A DNA stretch of 64,000 nt from Solirubrobacteraceae bacterium (GCA_024711025.1 JANJTP010000070.1:62001-126000), one strand, 5' to 3'. Positions 31,960 to 41,393 are shown, counted from the first letter of the stretch. Program-made: numbers and translations. The notes: a model not told the origin generated them from the letters alone.

Positions 31960-33207
31960 ATGCGCCGCAGGCTCGGCGCGCTGCTGAACGGCGCCGATCG
32001 CGCCCGCCTGCGCGCCCTGCTCCGCCGCCCCGCGCCCGGGCCGCTGCGGATCTTCACGCCGACCGGCCTGATGGACGTGCTGCGCGAGGGCCCGGCGCCG
32101 CTGGAGCGCGGAGGCGCCGCCGGCGACGGGCCGCTGCGCATCGGCATCGTCGTGCCGTGGTTTCGCGAGGGCAGCGGCGGCCACGGGACGATCGCCAACC
32201 TCGTGCGCGGCCTCGAGACCCGCGGCCATCGCTGCGAGCTGTACGTGCTCGACGACGAGGGCCGCCACGCCGGCCGATCGGCCGAGCAGGTGGCCCGGAG
32301 CTTCGCGAGCTTCTTCGGGCCGCTCGCCGCCCAGGTGCACTTCGGCCTGGGCGACTGGACGGGAGCCGACGTCGCCGTCGCGACCGGGTGGCAGACCGTC
32401 CCGGCGGTGCTGCGCCTGCCGGGCGCGGCGGCGCGCGCGTATCTCGTGCAGGATCACGAGCCCGACTTCCACGGTGCCTCGGCCGAGCGCGAGTGGGCGG
32501 CCTGGACGTACCGCCAGGGCCTGCGCCACATCGCCGCCTCGCATTGGCTGGACCGGCTGCTGCGCGAGCGGTACGGGAGCGCGGGAAGCGCGTTCGACCT
32601 GGCCGTCGACCACGAGCGCTACGCGCCGCCGGCCGGCGGCGAGCGGCGACGCGGCGACCTCGTCGCCTTCTACGCGCGCCCGTCCACTCCGCGCCGCGCG
32701 ACGGCGCTCGGCCTGCTCGCGCTGGGCGAGCTGCGCCGTCGCCGACCGGCCGTCGAGATCGCCCTGTTCGGCGAGTCGCGGGAGATCGCCACGTCGTTTG
32801 CGGCCCGCCGGCTCGGGGTGCTCGACGGCCCGGCGCTCGCGCGGCTCTACGGCGAGGCGACGTGCGGCATGGTGCTCTCGCTGACCAACCCCTCGCTGGT
32901 GCCGCTCGAGATGCTCGCCTGTGGCCTTCCGGTCGTCGACGTGGCGAGCGACAGCATGCGCGGCGAGTTCGGCCCGGACGGGCCGATCGCGCTCGCCGAG
33001 CCGGATCCGCTCGCGCTGGCCGATGCGCTCGAGCGGCTGCTCGACGACCCGGATGCCCGCGCTCGACGCTCCGCGGCCGGGCTCGCGATGGTCGCCGGGC
33101 GGACCTGGGCTGCGGCCGCCGCGCAGGTCGAGGCGGGTCTGCGCGCGGCGGTGGGCGAAGCATGGCCACAGGTCGCGCGCCGCGCCGCCGTCGACGGCAC
33201 GGACTAG
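31960..33207 (+). CDS. WsaF-like rhamnosyltransferase (GT4-type)
   Basis: A 415-residue protein. The block LRIGIVVPWFREGSGGHGTI followed by ANLVRGLETRGHRCELYV, and AYLVQDHEPDFHGASAERE, is the pattern of WsaF-type transferases of S-layer glycan rhamnan synthesis. The C-terminal half has LVAFYARPSTPRRATALGL and LTNPSLVPLEMLACGLPVV. Rhamnose as substrate is inferred from family and from the nearby rfbC. It starts one base after the previous stop. Confidence 0.82.
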   Translation: MRRRLGALLNGADRARLRALLRRPAPGPLRIFTPTGLMDVLREGPAPLERGGAAGDGPLRIGIVVPWFREGSGGHGTIANLVRGLETRGHRCELYVLDDEGRHAGRSAEQVARSFASFFGPLAAQVHFGLGDWTGADVAVATGWQTVPAVLRLPGAAARAYLVQDHEPDFHGASAEREWAAWTYRQGLRHIAASHWLDRLLRERYGSAGSAFDLAVDHERYAPPAGGERRRGDLVAFYARPSTPRRATALGLLALGELRRRRPAVEIALFGESREIATSFAARRLGVLDGPALARLYGEATCGMVLSLTNPSLVPLEMLACGLPVVDVASDSMRGEFGPDGPIALAEPDPLALADALERLLDDPDARARRSAAGLAMVAGRTWAAAAAQVEAGLRAAVGEAWPQVARRAAVDGTD

Positions 33208-33246
33208 GCTTGCGCCTCTTCCAGGAACCGACGGCAAGGAGGCGAG

Positions 33247-33708
33247 ATGGCCACTTCAGCGGATGGGCCGTTACTGCTCTGCTTCGACGGCTCGGACTGC
33301 GCGAGGCAGGCGATCGCACATGCCGGTGAGCTGTTCCCGGGGCGCGCAGCGCTCGTCGCGACGGTCTGGCAGCCCGCCGCCGCGCTGGGCACGTTCGCCT
33401 GGTCGGTCACGATGGGGCCGGTCGAGGAGCTCGATCGCATGTCCGCCAGTGCCGGCGACGAGACCGCCGGGGAGGGCCTCGCCGCGGCGCGCGACGCGGG
33501 CTTCCGGGCCGAGTCGGTCGCGGTCGACGCCAAGGGTCCCGTCTGGAAGACGATCGTCGAGCTGGCGCGCACGCACGACGCCGCCGTGATCGTCATGGGC
33601 TCCCGCGGGCTGAGCGGCGCAGAGTCGATGCTGCTCGGAAGCGTCTCCAGCAGGGTGCTGCACCACGCGGACCGTCCGGTGCTCGTGATCCCCGCGCAAC
33701 GAGCCTGA
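33247..33708 (+). CDS. Universal stress protein, UspA family
   Basis: A 153-residue single-domain protein with LLLCFDGSDCARQAIAHAGE at the start and the ATP-binding motif GSRGLSGAESMLLGSVS (G-x2-G-x9-G-S) near the end, then HHADRPVLVIP. It should bind ATP. A GGAGG ribosome site lies just before the ATG. It is a housekeeping stress gene lodged between glycan genes; I see no link to them. Confidence 0.93.
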   Translation: MATSADGPLLLCFDGSDCARQAIAHAGELFPGRAALVATVWQPAAALGTFAWSVTMGPVEELDRMSASAGDETAGEGLAAARDAGFRAESVAVDAKGPVWKTIVELARTHDAAVIVMGSRGLSGAESMLLGSVSSRVLHHADRPVLVIPAQRA

Positions 33709-33814
33709 TCCGCGCGACGAGCGCACCGGCGCGGCGATGCGCGGCGCGCGCGGGCGGAGCACCCATCGCAGGCGGTCGTGCAGGCCGAGCGACCGTCGGA
33801 GCGCCCGCGACGAC

Positions 33815-34870
33815 TCAGCGACCGCCCGGGCGGCGGATGGCCCGCAGCGGCCTGGTGAGCCTCCAGCTCCTGCTGCCCTCGACGCGGGTGAGACGCGCCC
33901 GCAGCCGCTCGACCTCGGCGAGCAGCTCCTCGCGGTCGACACGCAGCTGCGCCGCGCTGGCCTCGAGGTCGTCGATCCAGGCGCGCTGGTCGGCGATCAG
34001 CGCGTCCTGGCCCGCCCCGGCGCACTGCTCGAGCCGCGCCAGGACCGACCCGGCCGCCGCCTCCTCCTTCCCCAGCCAGCCTCGACCCAGCCGAAGGTTC
34101 GCGCGCCGCAGCTCGCGGTTGGCGCGCTCCAGCCCGAGCATGTAGCGGTTGTGGTTCGGCGCGAGGACCAGGTTCAAACGCGCCGCGGCGGCCTCGACCT
34201 CCTCGCCGGGCGTCCCGATCACCGCCACGAACGTGTTGGCGTACTCCGGCTCGGCCCGCTCGGCCGCGGCCAGCTCGACCTGGGCGCTCGCCGGCGGCAA
34301 CGCGAAGCGATCCTCACGTAGCAGGATCGATCCCTCGGCGAGATGCTGGCTCAGGATCACGACGTCGCCTGCGATCCTCGCGAAGAGCTCATGAGCGGAC
34401 TCGACCCCGAAGTCGGTCAGATGGAACGGGTTCTCCTCCTGGAACGTCTCGCTGTTGGGAACGGAGGCGATGACCCGCACGCCTCGGGCCGCGAGCGGCG
34501 CCAGCCGATCGACCAGGCGGACCGGATCCGGCAGGTGCTCGAGGACCTCGAACGCGACGATCGCATCCAGCTCCCCTGGCTCAAGCGCCTCGACCCAGTC
34601 GAGCGCGTCGCCGCACACGAAGTCGACCGCGTCGGAGCCGAACTCGGCTGACGCCTCGGCGATCGTCGCCGGATCGACGTCGACCCCGACCACGGAGGCG
34701 GCCCCGGCGGCGGCGAGGACGTCCGATCCGTAGCCGACGCCGCAACCGAGATCGGCGACGCGCAGCCCCCGGACGAGCCGGCCGGCGAAGGCGTAGCGGT
34801 GGATGTGGTGAGCCGAGGCGATCGACGCCTCGTTCACCTCGAGGACGTTCAGACGCTCTGATGCACCCAT
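33815..34870 (-). CDS. SAM methyltransferase with coiled-coil and SWRLTRPLR tail
   Basis: A 351-residue protein. The N-terminal half is a class I methyltransferase: VADLGCGVGYGSDVLAAAG, VVGVDVDP, AIVAFEVLEHLPDP. Residues about 285-335 are a coiled coil (QRAWIDDLEASAAQLRVDRE), ending in a basic tail SWRLTRPLRAIRR. The layout of methyltransferase, coiled coil and membrane-touching end recalls chain-terminating WbdD-type proteins, though no kinase domain is present. The tail is nearly duplicated in the protein at 37855. It overlaps the previous gene by 22 bases. Confidence 0.82.
   Translation of the reverse strand: MGASERLNVLEVNEASIASAHHIHRYAFAGRLVRGLRVADLGCGVGYGSDVLAAAGAASVVGVDVDPATIAEASAEFGSDAVDFVCGDALDWVEALEPGELDAIVAFEVLEHLPDPVRLVDRLAPLAARGVRVIASVPNSETFQEENPFHLTDFGVESAHELFARIAGDVVILSQHLAEGSILLREDRFALPPASAQVELAAAERAEPEYANTFVAVIGTPGEEVEAAAARLNLVLAPNHNRYMLGLERANRELRRANLRLGRGWLGKEEAAAGSVLARLEQCAGAGQDALIADQRAWIDDLEASAAQLRVDREELLAEVERLRARLTRVEGSRSWRLTRPLRAIRRPGGR
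33918..33988. repeat. 71-bp segment duplicated at 37955-38025
   Basis: This stretch, coding for the coiled-coil tail of the methyltransferase, matches 37955-38025 in the same orientation at about 65 of 71 positions by hand alignment. Both are read in the same frame. Confidence 0.75.
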
Positions 34871-36825
34871 GGCACGTTCACCTCTCGAAGCAGCGCATTC
34901 ATCTCTTGGTGGATGAGGTCCGTGTTCCGCAGCCCGACCGTGCGGAGCATCGAGTCGCTGCGCACGCGGTACAGCAGCAGTCGCAGCGGGATCACGTCAC
35001 CCCAATGGCCGGCGTGGTGCAGCTCGCGGTAGAAGAACCAGTCTTCGTAGCTCGTCAGCTCCGAGCGATAGCGGAAGCCGAGGTCGTAGACCCGCCGGCG
35101 TACGAGCGCCGTCCCGTCGCCGGCGACGTTCTGGCGGTCGATCAGCCGCGACCAGTTTCCAAGCGGCGTGTAGCCGTTGGCGGGGAGAGCGAGGCGCCGG
35201 CCGTGCTCGTCCACGTACTGCGACCACGTCGTGGCATACGCGAGTCGCCGATCGCGCTCGAGCGCACTGACGCAGCGCTCGACGTACTCGGGCTCGATGA
35301 GGTTGTCGGGGTCGAGCGGCAGGATGTACCGGCCGCGCGCCTGCGAGATCGCGAAGTTGCGTGCCGCGCCGAGACCTGAGTTGGGCTGCGTGACGACCCG
35401 CACCCCGGGTTCGCGGGCCAGATCGAAGAGCATTTCGTCGGCCGCTCGCAGCGACCCATCGTTGGCGATCACGACCTCGAGCCGCCGGTGGCTCTGCGCG
35501 AGCACCGACTCCAGCGTCGCCCGAACGTACTCGTCCATCTTGAAGTAGGGGACGACGACCGAGACGAGCGGCGACCGAGGGGAGCGCCCTCGCGGTCGGG
35601 GGCGCTCCGGCCTCCCGACGAGCCCGACGTAGCCGGAGCGCGTCTCATCAGGGCGATCCACGCGCTCGAGCGCCTCGCGGGTGCCGTTCGATCGACCGAG
35701 CTCGCGAGCGAGCTCCGGCCGCTCGAGCAGCGGCTCGAGCGCATCGAGCAGCTCCTCGGGCGACGTGCCCGGCGCAAGCCAGCCGCTCACTCCCTCTTCG
35801 ACCATCTCGACGAGCCCGCCGACCGGCGATGCGAGGACCGGCCTGCCGTGCAGGAACGCCTCGCGCGCGACGTTCGGCCAGCACTCCCAGAGCGATGGGA
35901 TCGCCACCAGGTCGTGCGCCGCGATCTGAGTGCCCACCTCGCCGCGCGGCACGGGGTCGCGGAAGACGATGCGCGGATCGCCGCCCGCGATCAGCTCGAG
36001 GTAGTGCCGCATCGACCCGCCAAGCGGCGCCGTGCGCGTGTCGGAGCCGAGCAGCGTGAGCCGCCAGTCGGCGTACCCGGTCCGCATCAGCGCGCGTACG
36101 AGGTTGTGGACGCCCTTGCGCCGCTCGAGCCGGCCGAGGTAGAGGATGCGCAACGTCGCCGCCTCGGCCTCCGACGGCTCGGAGCGTCCGTCGGGCTCTC
36201 GCAGGAAGGACTCCGGCACGCGCGCCTCGGGCGCCAGGTCGAGGTCGGCGTAGAAGCGCTCGTACGTCCCACGCACGTCGCCGCCCGAGTGCAGGAGGAA
36301 GTCCGCCTCCCGGAGGCAGTAGCGCTCCATCTCCCAGGTCACCCGGCTCTCGAGGTCGTCATCGACGAGCCCGTTGAGGACCGCGCACATCTCGGCGCTC
36401 GTGTGGGTCCGGATCGCGACCCGCGCGCCGCCCAGCACCGGGTGGCCGGTGCGCGCAGCCTGAAGCGTGACGAAGCCCTCGCCCAGGTAGTCGGGGAACT
36501 CGATGAGGTCCGGCGGCTGCCCGCCGAATCGGTCGGTGATCGCCGCGCAGAGCGCCGCGCTCCAAGCATGCATCCACGAAAGGAACCCCGCGCCGCCGGC
36601 GGGCCCGGTGGGCTCGTCGGCGAAGACCAGCTCGATCCCCTCGAAGAGCCGGGCACGACACCCGGGGTCCAGCGCCTCGAGCTTCTCCCGGTGAGCCGAG
36701 CTGGTGACGACCGTGACGCTCGCGACGTCGCGCAGCGCGCCGACCGTGGCCGTGTGGATCGGCGCGATTCCGCCGCCTACGAACGGGTAGAGCTCACGCG
36801 AGGCGAGCGCGATGCGTGGCGCCAT
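34849..36825 (-). CDS. Fused GT4-GT2 glycosyltransferase
   Basis: A 658-residue fusion. Residues 1-390 are a GT4: PRIALASRELYPFVGGGIAP, LGRLERRKGVHNLVRALM, HDLVAIPSLWECWPNVAREA. After an Arg/Pro linker (RPERPRPRGRSPRSP) comes a GT2 domain: LVSVVVPYFKMDEYVRATLE, VVIANDGSLRA, GRYILPLDPDN, and a C-terminal SYEDWFFYREL. Both active-site regions look intact, so it may add two successive sugars. The start overlaps the stop of the methyltransferase gene at 36825 (TGATG). Confidence 0.87.
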   Translation of the reverse strand: MAPRIALASRELYPFVGGGIAPIHTATVGALRDVASVTVVTSSAHREKLEALDPGCRARLFEGIELVFADEPTGPAGGAGFLSWMHAWSAALCAAITDRFGGQPPDLIEFPDYLGEGFVTLQAARTGHPVLGGARVAIRTHTSAEMCAVLNGLVDDDLESRVTWEMERYCLREADFLLHSGGDVRGTYERFYADLDLAPEARVPESFLREPDGRSEPSEAEAATLRILYLGRLERRKGVHNLVRALMRTGYADWRLTLLGSDTRTAPLGGSMRHYLELIAGGDPRIVFRDPVPRGEVGTQIAAHDLVAIPSLWECWPNVAREAFLHGRPVLASPVGGLVEMVEEGVSGWLAPGTSPEELLDALEPLLERPELARELGRSNGTREALERVDRPDETRSGYVGLVGRPERPRPRGRSPRSPLVSVVVPYFKMDEYVRATLESVLAQSHRRLEVVIANDGSLRAADEMLFDLAREPGVRVVTQPNSGLGAARNFAISQARGRYILPLDPDNLIEPEYVERCVSALERDRRLAYATTWSQYVDEHGRRLALPANGYTPLGNWSRLIDRQNVAGDGTALVRRRVYDLGFRYRSELTSYEDWFFYRELHHAGHWGDVIPLRLLLYRVRSDSMLRTVGLRNTDLIHQEMNALLREVNVPWVHQSV

Positions 36826-37640
36826 CAGGCGATTCGCTGCGCCACCGCGGCCTTCGCCCGACGAAGGGGGGCGGTGAGCCGCCAGCTCGCCGAGGACTGG
36901 ATGGCCCTGTTGGCCGCCTGACAGCGCTCGAGGTCGGCGCGCAGCGCGGCGAGCTCGCCGTCGACCTCGAGACCCCGGCGCATGATCGGGAAGTGCGGGT
37001 GGTAGCGCTGCTGGCTGGCCGACGTGCCGGGGGATCGCGGCCGCTCGGCGTCGCAGACGACCAGGCCGACCCCGGCCCACATCTCGCCCTCGATCGGCGC
37101 GCGGTAGACGCACCCGGCGACCCAGTCGAGATCGACGTACACGACCTTCGGCCAGAGGTCGTAGTTGACGGCCTCGAGCCCGCGACGAACCTCCGGGTTG
37201 AGGGTGTCGTGCATGACGATCGCCGTCCGGCCGACGGCGTCGGAGTCGAGGAGGTCCCGCATGTCGCGGGCGACTCCCTCCGCGGAGTGATCGCCGTCGA
37301 CGAGGACGAAGTCGACGTTCTCGCCACCCTCGGCCAGAACGCGCAGCAGCTCCGGCAGGAGGACGTGGGAGTCGCCGGTGTGCAGCGCGACGTTGCCCAG
37401 CTCGGCGACGTCCAGCTGCGGCTCGACCAGGTCGAACGAGTGCGCCTGCTCGGAGAACCGCGAGATCTGGCGCAGGCTGCCGCCCTCGGCCGTCCCGATC
37501 TCGATCGAGAGCGAGGGCCGCAGGTCGGCCAGCAGGCCGACGATCGCGGCGCGCTCCCCGAGGTTCATCTGCCAGGGGTCCGAGACATCGAGGATCGACG
37601 GGCCGTGGGAGGACACGCCGGCGGGTTGGGGCTTCGTCAC
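36825..37640 (-). CDS. SAM methyltransferase with SWRLTAPLR tail
   Basis: A 271-residue protein. The core SIEIGTAEGGSLRQISRF, VDFVLVDGDHSAEGVARDMR and VMHDTLNPEVRRG matches the CmcI/Methyltransf_24 type of class I methyltransferases common in polysaccharide loci. Residues 225-255 are a short coiled coil, then SSASWRLTAPLRRAKAA. GTG start; a TACTGT -10 lies seven bases upstream. It probably O-methylates a sugar; the target is unknown. Confidence 0.82.
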   Translation of the reverse strand: MTKPQPAGVSSHGPSILDVSDPWQMNLGERAAIVGLLADLRPSLSIEIGTAEGGSLRQISRFSEQAHSFDLVEPQLDVAELGNVALHTGDSHVLLPELLRVLAEGGENVDFVLVDGDHSAEGVARDMRDLLDSDAVGRTAIVMHDTLNPEVRRGLEAVNYDLWPKVVYVDLDWVAGCVYRAPIEGEMWAGVGLVVCDAERPRSPGTSASQQRYHPHFPIMRRGLEVDGELAALRADLERCQAANRAIQSSASWRLTAPLRRAKAAVAQRIA

Positions 37641-37647
37641 CGGCGGG

Positions 37648-37653
37648 ACAGTA
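37648..37653 (-). promoter_or_regulatory. -10 element TACTGT of a likely leaderless promoter
   Basis: On the minus strand TACTGT stands seven bases before the GTG at 37640. A small hairpin (CCCGCC/GGCGGG) lies just upstream. The rest of the 214-base gap to 37854 holds no gene I can support. Confidence 0.45.
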
Positions 37654-37854
37654 CCCGCCGTCCCGGCGGGCGAGGATGCTGCCGCGCCCGGTCAGAGCGC
37701 GGCAGATCCGAGCGGCGGGACGAGATGCGCACCGCCGCCGGCGGGTACGACGAGCGGCCGCACGGCCCGCGGCTCGCGGCTCGCGGCTGTACATGCCGCG
37801 GGCAGGGCGCGGGGGCCGGCGTCTCCCCGCCCCACGAGGGCGCTCGCGCAGCGG

Positions 37855-40701
37855 CTACCCGCGGGAGCGGCGCAGCAGGCGCAGCGGCCGTGTGATCCGC
37901 CAGCTCGTGCTGGCCTCCACACAAGCCGCTCGCCGGCGCATGTCGTCGAGCTCCGCGAGCAGATCCTCGCGGTCGATGCGCAGCTGCGCCGCGGCGGCCT
38001 CCAGGTCGTCGATCCAGGCGCGCTGCTCCAGCAGGCGTGCGTCGCGTCCGGCGAGCTCGCCGCGCGCGCCGCGCAGCAGGCTCAGCAGGTCGATGTCCGC
38101 GCCCGCGGCACCGCCGAACGGGCGCTCGACGCAGAGCCACTGCTCGGCGTCGTATGCCGCTGCGGCCGCTCGAGGCCGGGAGCCCCTCAGATCGGCCCAG
38201 CGACCGGACCGCCGCTTGGTCGCGAGCGGCTCGGGGATGACCTCGACTCGCAGGCCGGCTGCGACGGCCCGGTTCAAGAGCTCGTGATCGACCTCGTCGC
38301 CGCTCGCGTCCGTCGTGAAGCCGCCGATCCGCGCGAGCGCCGCTCGACGAATGACGTAGGGGCCGACGCTGAAAGCGGGGTGCGTGAGCCCCGCGTACGG
38401 AGGGCCGCCGACCGGGACGAACGCGTGGGCCTCGCCGTCATCGCCCGGGTCGCCATCGCGTCCGTCGAGGACCGGGAACGTGTAGACGTCGGCGTCGACG
38501 ACGGCCGCGACTCGCCTGACGCGGGCGGCGAAGGCGGCGAGCGGCACGTCCGCAGAGGGGACGATCGCGACGAGCTCGGCGGTCATCTCGGCGACCGCGG
38601 CGGCGCGAGCGGCGCCATGTCCCGCCCGCACCGCGCGGACGACCTCCGCGCCGAGCGCGGAGGCGAGCGGCGGCAGGTCGTCGCCGGATACGCCCCGGAC
38701 GTCGGCGACGACGACCTCGACCTCACGGTCGGCGCCCTGGGAGGAAAGCGCGTCCAGGCGCCGATCGAGCAGCTCGACGTCCCCCTCGTGGACGAGGCAT
38801 ATGGCGAGCGAGGGAAGCGCGGCGGCCGGCGGCGCGCTCGCGACCGGCGCCGCGGTCGCCGCGGCGGCCGCCGCGCGATGCCAACGGTCGTAGGCCGAGT
38901 CGACCACCGCGGCCGGGACCGTCGGATCGGCCGGCCCGACCCGAGTCGCGAGGCGATTTCTCAGCAGGTCGGCGAGCGGCCGGGGGTCGACCGGCGAAGC
39001 TTCGCGATCCAACGGCAGCGGCCGCACGCGGCAATCGTCCCGATCGCCGAACGTGTGGTCGTCGCGCCGATCCGCGCGGATCAGCTCCCCGGTGCCGCCG
39101 GCTCGGCTCGCGATCAGCGGGATGCCGAGCGCCACCGCCTCGCTGACCGTGTTGGGCGCGTTGTCGACGAGCGAGGGCATCACGGCGAGCACGCCCGGGC
39201 GCCGCAGATACTCGGCGGCGCCCTGCTGGTCGCGGTCGCTGATGATCCTCCACGTCCACGGCCACCGGCGCGCCCTGCCCGCGATGTAGACGTCGCCCTG
39301 CTCCCCCAGGACGTCTGAGACCGGTCCGAGGAACGTCACCTCGACATCGGGGCGATCTGCTCCCGCGGCGAGCAGATCGAGCGCGTCGCACAGGGTCACG
39401 ACTCCCTTGCGCGTCTCAATCCGACCAAAGAAGACGATCTCGTCGGGAAGCCCGGCCACCCCGGCGCGGCTCGACGACCCGGCACCATGCCTGTCGGCTG
39501 CGCTCTCGGCACGCGACCGGACCGCAGCCGGCAAGGCGTACGGCTGCACGTGCACGCGCGCCGGCATCTCCCAGGCTCGATCGCGCATGTACTCGTGGAG
39601 ATATCTGCTCGGGCCGAGCAGCACGTCGGCGTGGGCGACGCTCGAGCGCTCCAGGAAGTCGTTGACGAGGAACTCCTCCCTGGTCAGCGCCGTCCGATTG
39701 GCCTCCGCAGCCCACCTCGTCGGCCCGTGCGTGCCGACGACGAAGGTCGTCTTGGCGAAGTCGGACCCTTGGCGCTTTGCGAGCTGGGGAAAGTAGCCGT
39801 GGCCCAGGTTCTCGGGCACGTGCACGACGTCGAACGGACCCTCGCGCCGCAGCCAGCGGTGGAGCTCGTACGAGCAGCGCACCGAGAAGAACGGGCTCTT
39901 CACCGACGAGGTCCCAGGCTGTCGCAGGATCTCCAAGCGAACGCCGTGCTCGGCGAAGCGCTCGCGCCGGCGCTCGTTGCGCTCTTCGGCGCCGGCCTCC
40001 TGCCAACCGGTGAACAGCAGCACGACGTCGTGCCCGGCCCGCGCCAGGGACTCCGCCAGCGCGGTGCTCGCCGTGCCGATGCCCCCGCCGGTCATTCCGG
40101 CGACCTCGAACGTCGCGACGCACACGCGTGCGGCCGGGGCGGATGCCGCCTCGGCGGCGACGACGATCGGGTCGAGCAGCAGGCTGTGCGGACCGGCCGC
40201 GAGCAGCTCGTGCAGGCGCCGGTCGGCGGACCAGGTCGCAACGACCGTCGCGGCCTCGGTCGGCCGGCCGTCGGCGCTCGCGACCGCCGCAAACGTACTC
40301 AGGGCGACGCTTGCTCCGACCGCGACGACCGCGCGCTCGAGGGCGCGAAGATCGGCGCTCGTCGCGCGACCGGCCGCGCCGACGACGACGACCGCGGGAG
40401 CGCGGCGCAGCCGGGCGACGGGAACCCTCGCAAGAGCGCTCTCGTCCAGGACGACGACGGGGGCGCGATCGCCCTGCGGGGGCTTGACCGACGTTTCGCC
40501 CCGATCGCCGGTCACAGCGTACGACGGCTCACCCCGATCGCCGGTCAGCGGGTCGACGACGAGCAGTGCTGCGCCGAGGCACCGGGCAAGCCGCCGGCCG
40601 ATCACGAGAGGCTCGCCGCCGCGCGGGCCGGACGACGCGGGAGCCTGCGGTGCATCGCCGCTGCGGGCGCGGCGCATCTCCTCCAACGGTGCTCGCATCA
40701 C
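37855..40701 (-). CDS. Large two-domain glycosyltransferase (GT4 plus GT2-like)
   Basis: A 948-residue protein. Residues 1-190 are a divergent Rossmann-like part. A GT4 domain (about 190-600) has VAGMTGGGIGTASTALAESL, DVVHVPENLGHGYFPQLA, EIVFFGRIETRKGVVTLCDA and LVDNAPNTVSEAVALGIPL. A GT2-like domain (about 630-860) has LPSLAICLVHEGDVELLDRR and SVGPYVIRRAALARIGGF. It ends with a coiled coil and STSWRITRPLRLLRRS. The start is GTG at 40701 or the adjacent ATG at 40698. Residues 54-80 contain a TGDRGE repeat. Confidence 0.82.
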   Translation of the reverse strand: MMRAPLEEMRRARSGDAPQAPASSGPRGGEPLVIGRRLARCLGAALLVVDPLTGDRGEPSYAVTGDRGETSVKPPQGDRAPVVVLDESALARVPVARLRRAPAVVVVGAAGRATSADLRALERAVVAVGASVALSTFAAVASADGRPTEAATVVATWSADRRLHELLAAGPHSLLLDPIVVAAEAASAPAARVCVATFEVAGMTGGGIGTASTALAESLARAGHDVVLLFTGWQEAGAEERNERRRERFAEHGVRLEILRQPGTSSVKSPFFSVRCSYELHRWLRREGPFDVVHVPENLGHGYFPQLAKRQGSDFAKTTFVVGTHGPTRWAAEANRTALTREEFLVNDFLERSSVAHADVLLGPSRYLHEYMRDRAWEMPARVHVQPYALPAAVRSRAESAADRHGAGSSSRAGVAGLPDEIVFFGRIETRKGVVTLCDALDLLAAGADRPDVEVTFLGPVSDVLGEQGDVYIAGRARRWPWTWRIISDRDQQGAAEYLRRPGVLAVMPSLVDNAPNTVSEAVALGIPLIASRAGGTGELIRADRRDDHTFGDRDDCRVRPLPLDREASPVDPRPLADLLRNRLATRVGPADPTVPAAVVDSAYDRWHRAAAAAATAAPVASAPPAAALPSLAICLVHEGDVELLDRRLDALSSQGADREVEVVVADVRGVSGDDLPPLASALGAEVVRAVRAGHGAARAAAVAEMTAELVAIVPSADVPLAAFAARVRRVAAVVDADVYTFPVLDGRDGDPGDDGEAHAFVPVGGPPYAGLTHPAFSVGPYVIRRAALARIGGFTTDASGDEVDHELLNRAVAAGLRVEVIPEPLATKRRSGRWADLRGSRPRAAAAAYDAEQWLCVERPFGGAAGADIDLLSLLRGARGELAGRDARLLEQRAWIDDLEAAAAQLRIDREDLLAELDDMRRRAACVEASTSWRITRPLRLLRRSRG
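37955..38025. repeat. 71-bp segment duplicated at 33918-33988
   Basis: Second copy of the tail-coding duplication, here within the 948-residue glycosyltransferase gene. See the entry at 33918 for the match count. Confidence 0.75.
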
Positions 40702-40871
40702 TCGATGAACTCCCCATACCTCCGCGCAGGGAGCTCTCGCGGACGTCCACGAGCTCCTCGTGCCTCAACTGGTCGCGCCTGTCGTATCGCAATCGCCCGC
40801 GCGCGGCCGCCTACATCGGCGGCCACAGCCGGGCACTGGGCGGCACCAGGCGATCGTCGCCGCGCCCGCGC

Positions 40872-41393
40872 TCATGATGGCGCGCGACGGGCCGCCTCCA
40901 GCGCGCCGACGTCGCGCAGGTCTTCCTCGCGCCCGCTCGCGACCTTCATGCTGATCAGCTCGTCGTAGCCGGCGTAGAGCGTTCCGTCGACCTCGACGGC
41001 GCCGGCGCGGAGCCGCTCCCAGCCGTGCAGCCCGGGAACGTCCTGCATGACGTCCAGGCGGCCGAGACGAGTCGACAGCACCCAGTTGCCCCCGGCCGCC
41101 AGGCCCTCCTCGTCCGGTTGGATGCCCAGCTCATCGGCTCGCAGGTCGCCGAGCTCGACCTCGGCGCCGAGCGTCCTCAGCGCCCGGGCCAGGCGGCGGC
41201 GATTGGCGGGCTCCGGGCTCGGCATCACGTCGAGGTCCTTCGTCGCCCGCACGTAGCCGTGTGCGACGACGGCGAAGCCGCCGATGACGACGAAGTCGAC
41301 GCCTTCGCTGCGCAGCGCATCGAGCAGCCCGCGGGGGTCCAGACGGCGCGCGGCCCCGCGCGGCCCACCGGCTGCGCTCTCAGCGCCGCCCAC
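40872..41393 (-). CDS. Nucleotidyltransferase-fold protein, probable toxin of an XRE-linked pair
   Basis: A 173-residue protein with the minimal nucleotidyltransferase motif VVIGGFAVVAHGYVRATKDL then DVMPSP (GG-x-A-x3-H-G-x2-R-x-T-x-D-L-D). It starts at a GTG inside the end of the XRE gene (14-base overlap). Such pairs are found as toxin-antitoxin modules in which the enzyme modifies tRNA or other targets. That function is inferred from family. The 170 bases between it and the gene ending at 40701 show no gene. Confidence 0.72.
   Translation of the reverse strand: MGGAESAAGGPRGAARRLDPRGLLDALRSEGVDFVVIGGFAVVAHGYVRATKDLDVMPSPEPANRRRLARALRTLGAEVELGDLRADELGIQPDEEGLAAGGNWVLSTRLGRLDVMQDVPGLHGWERLRAGAVEVDGTLYAGYDELISMKVASGREEDLRDVGALEAARRAPS

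Noticed and set aside
37641-37854. Possible small gene or RNA in a 214-base gap
   Set aside because: Only a short hairpin and a -10 hexamer are visible; no frame with a ribosome site or conserved pattern.
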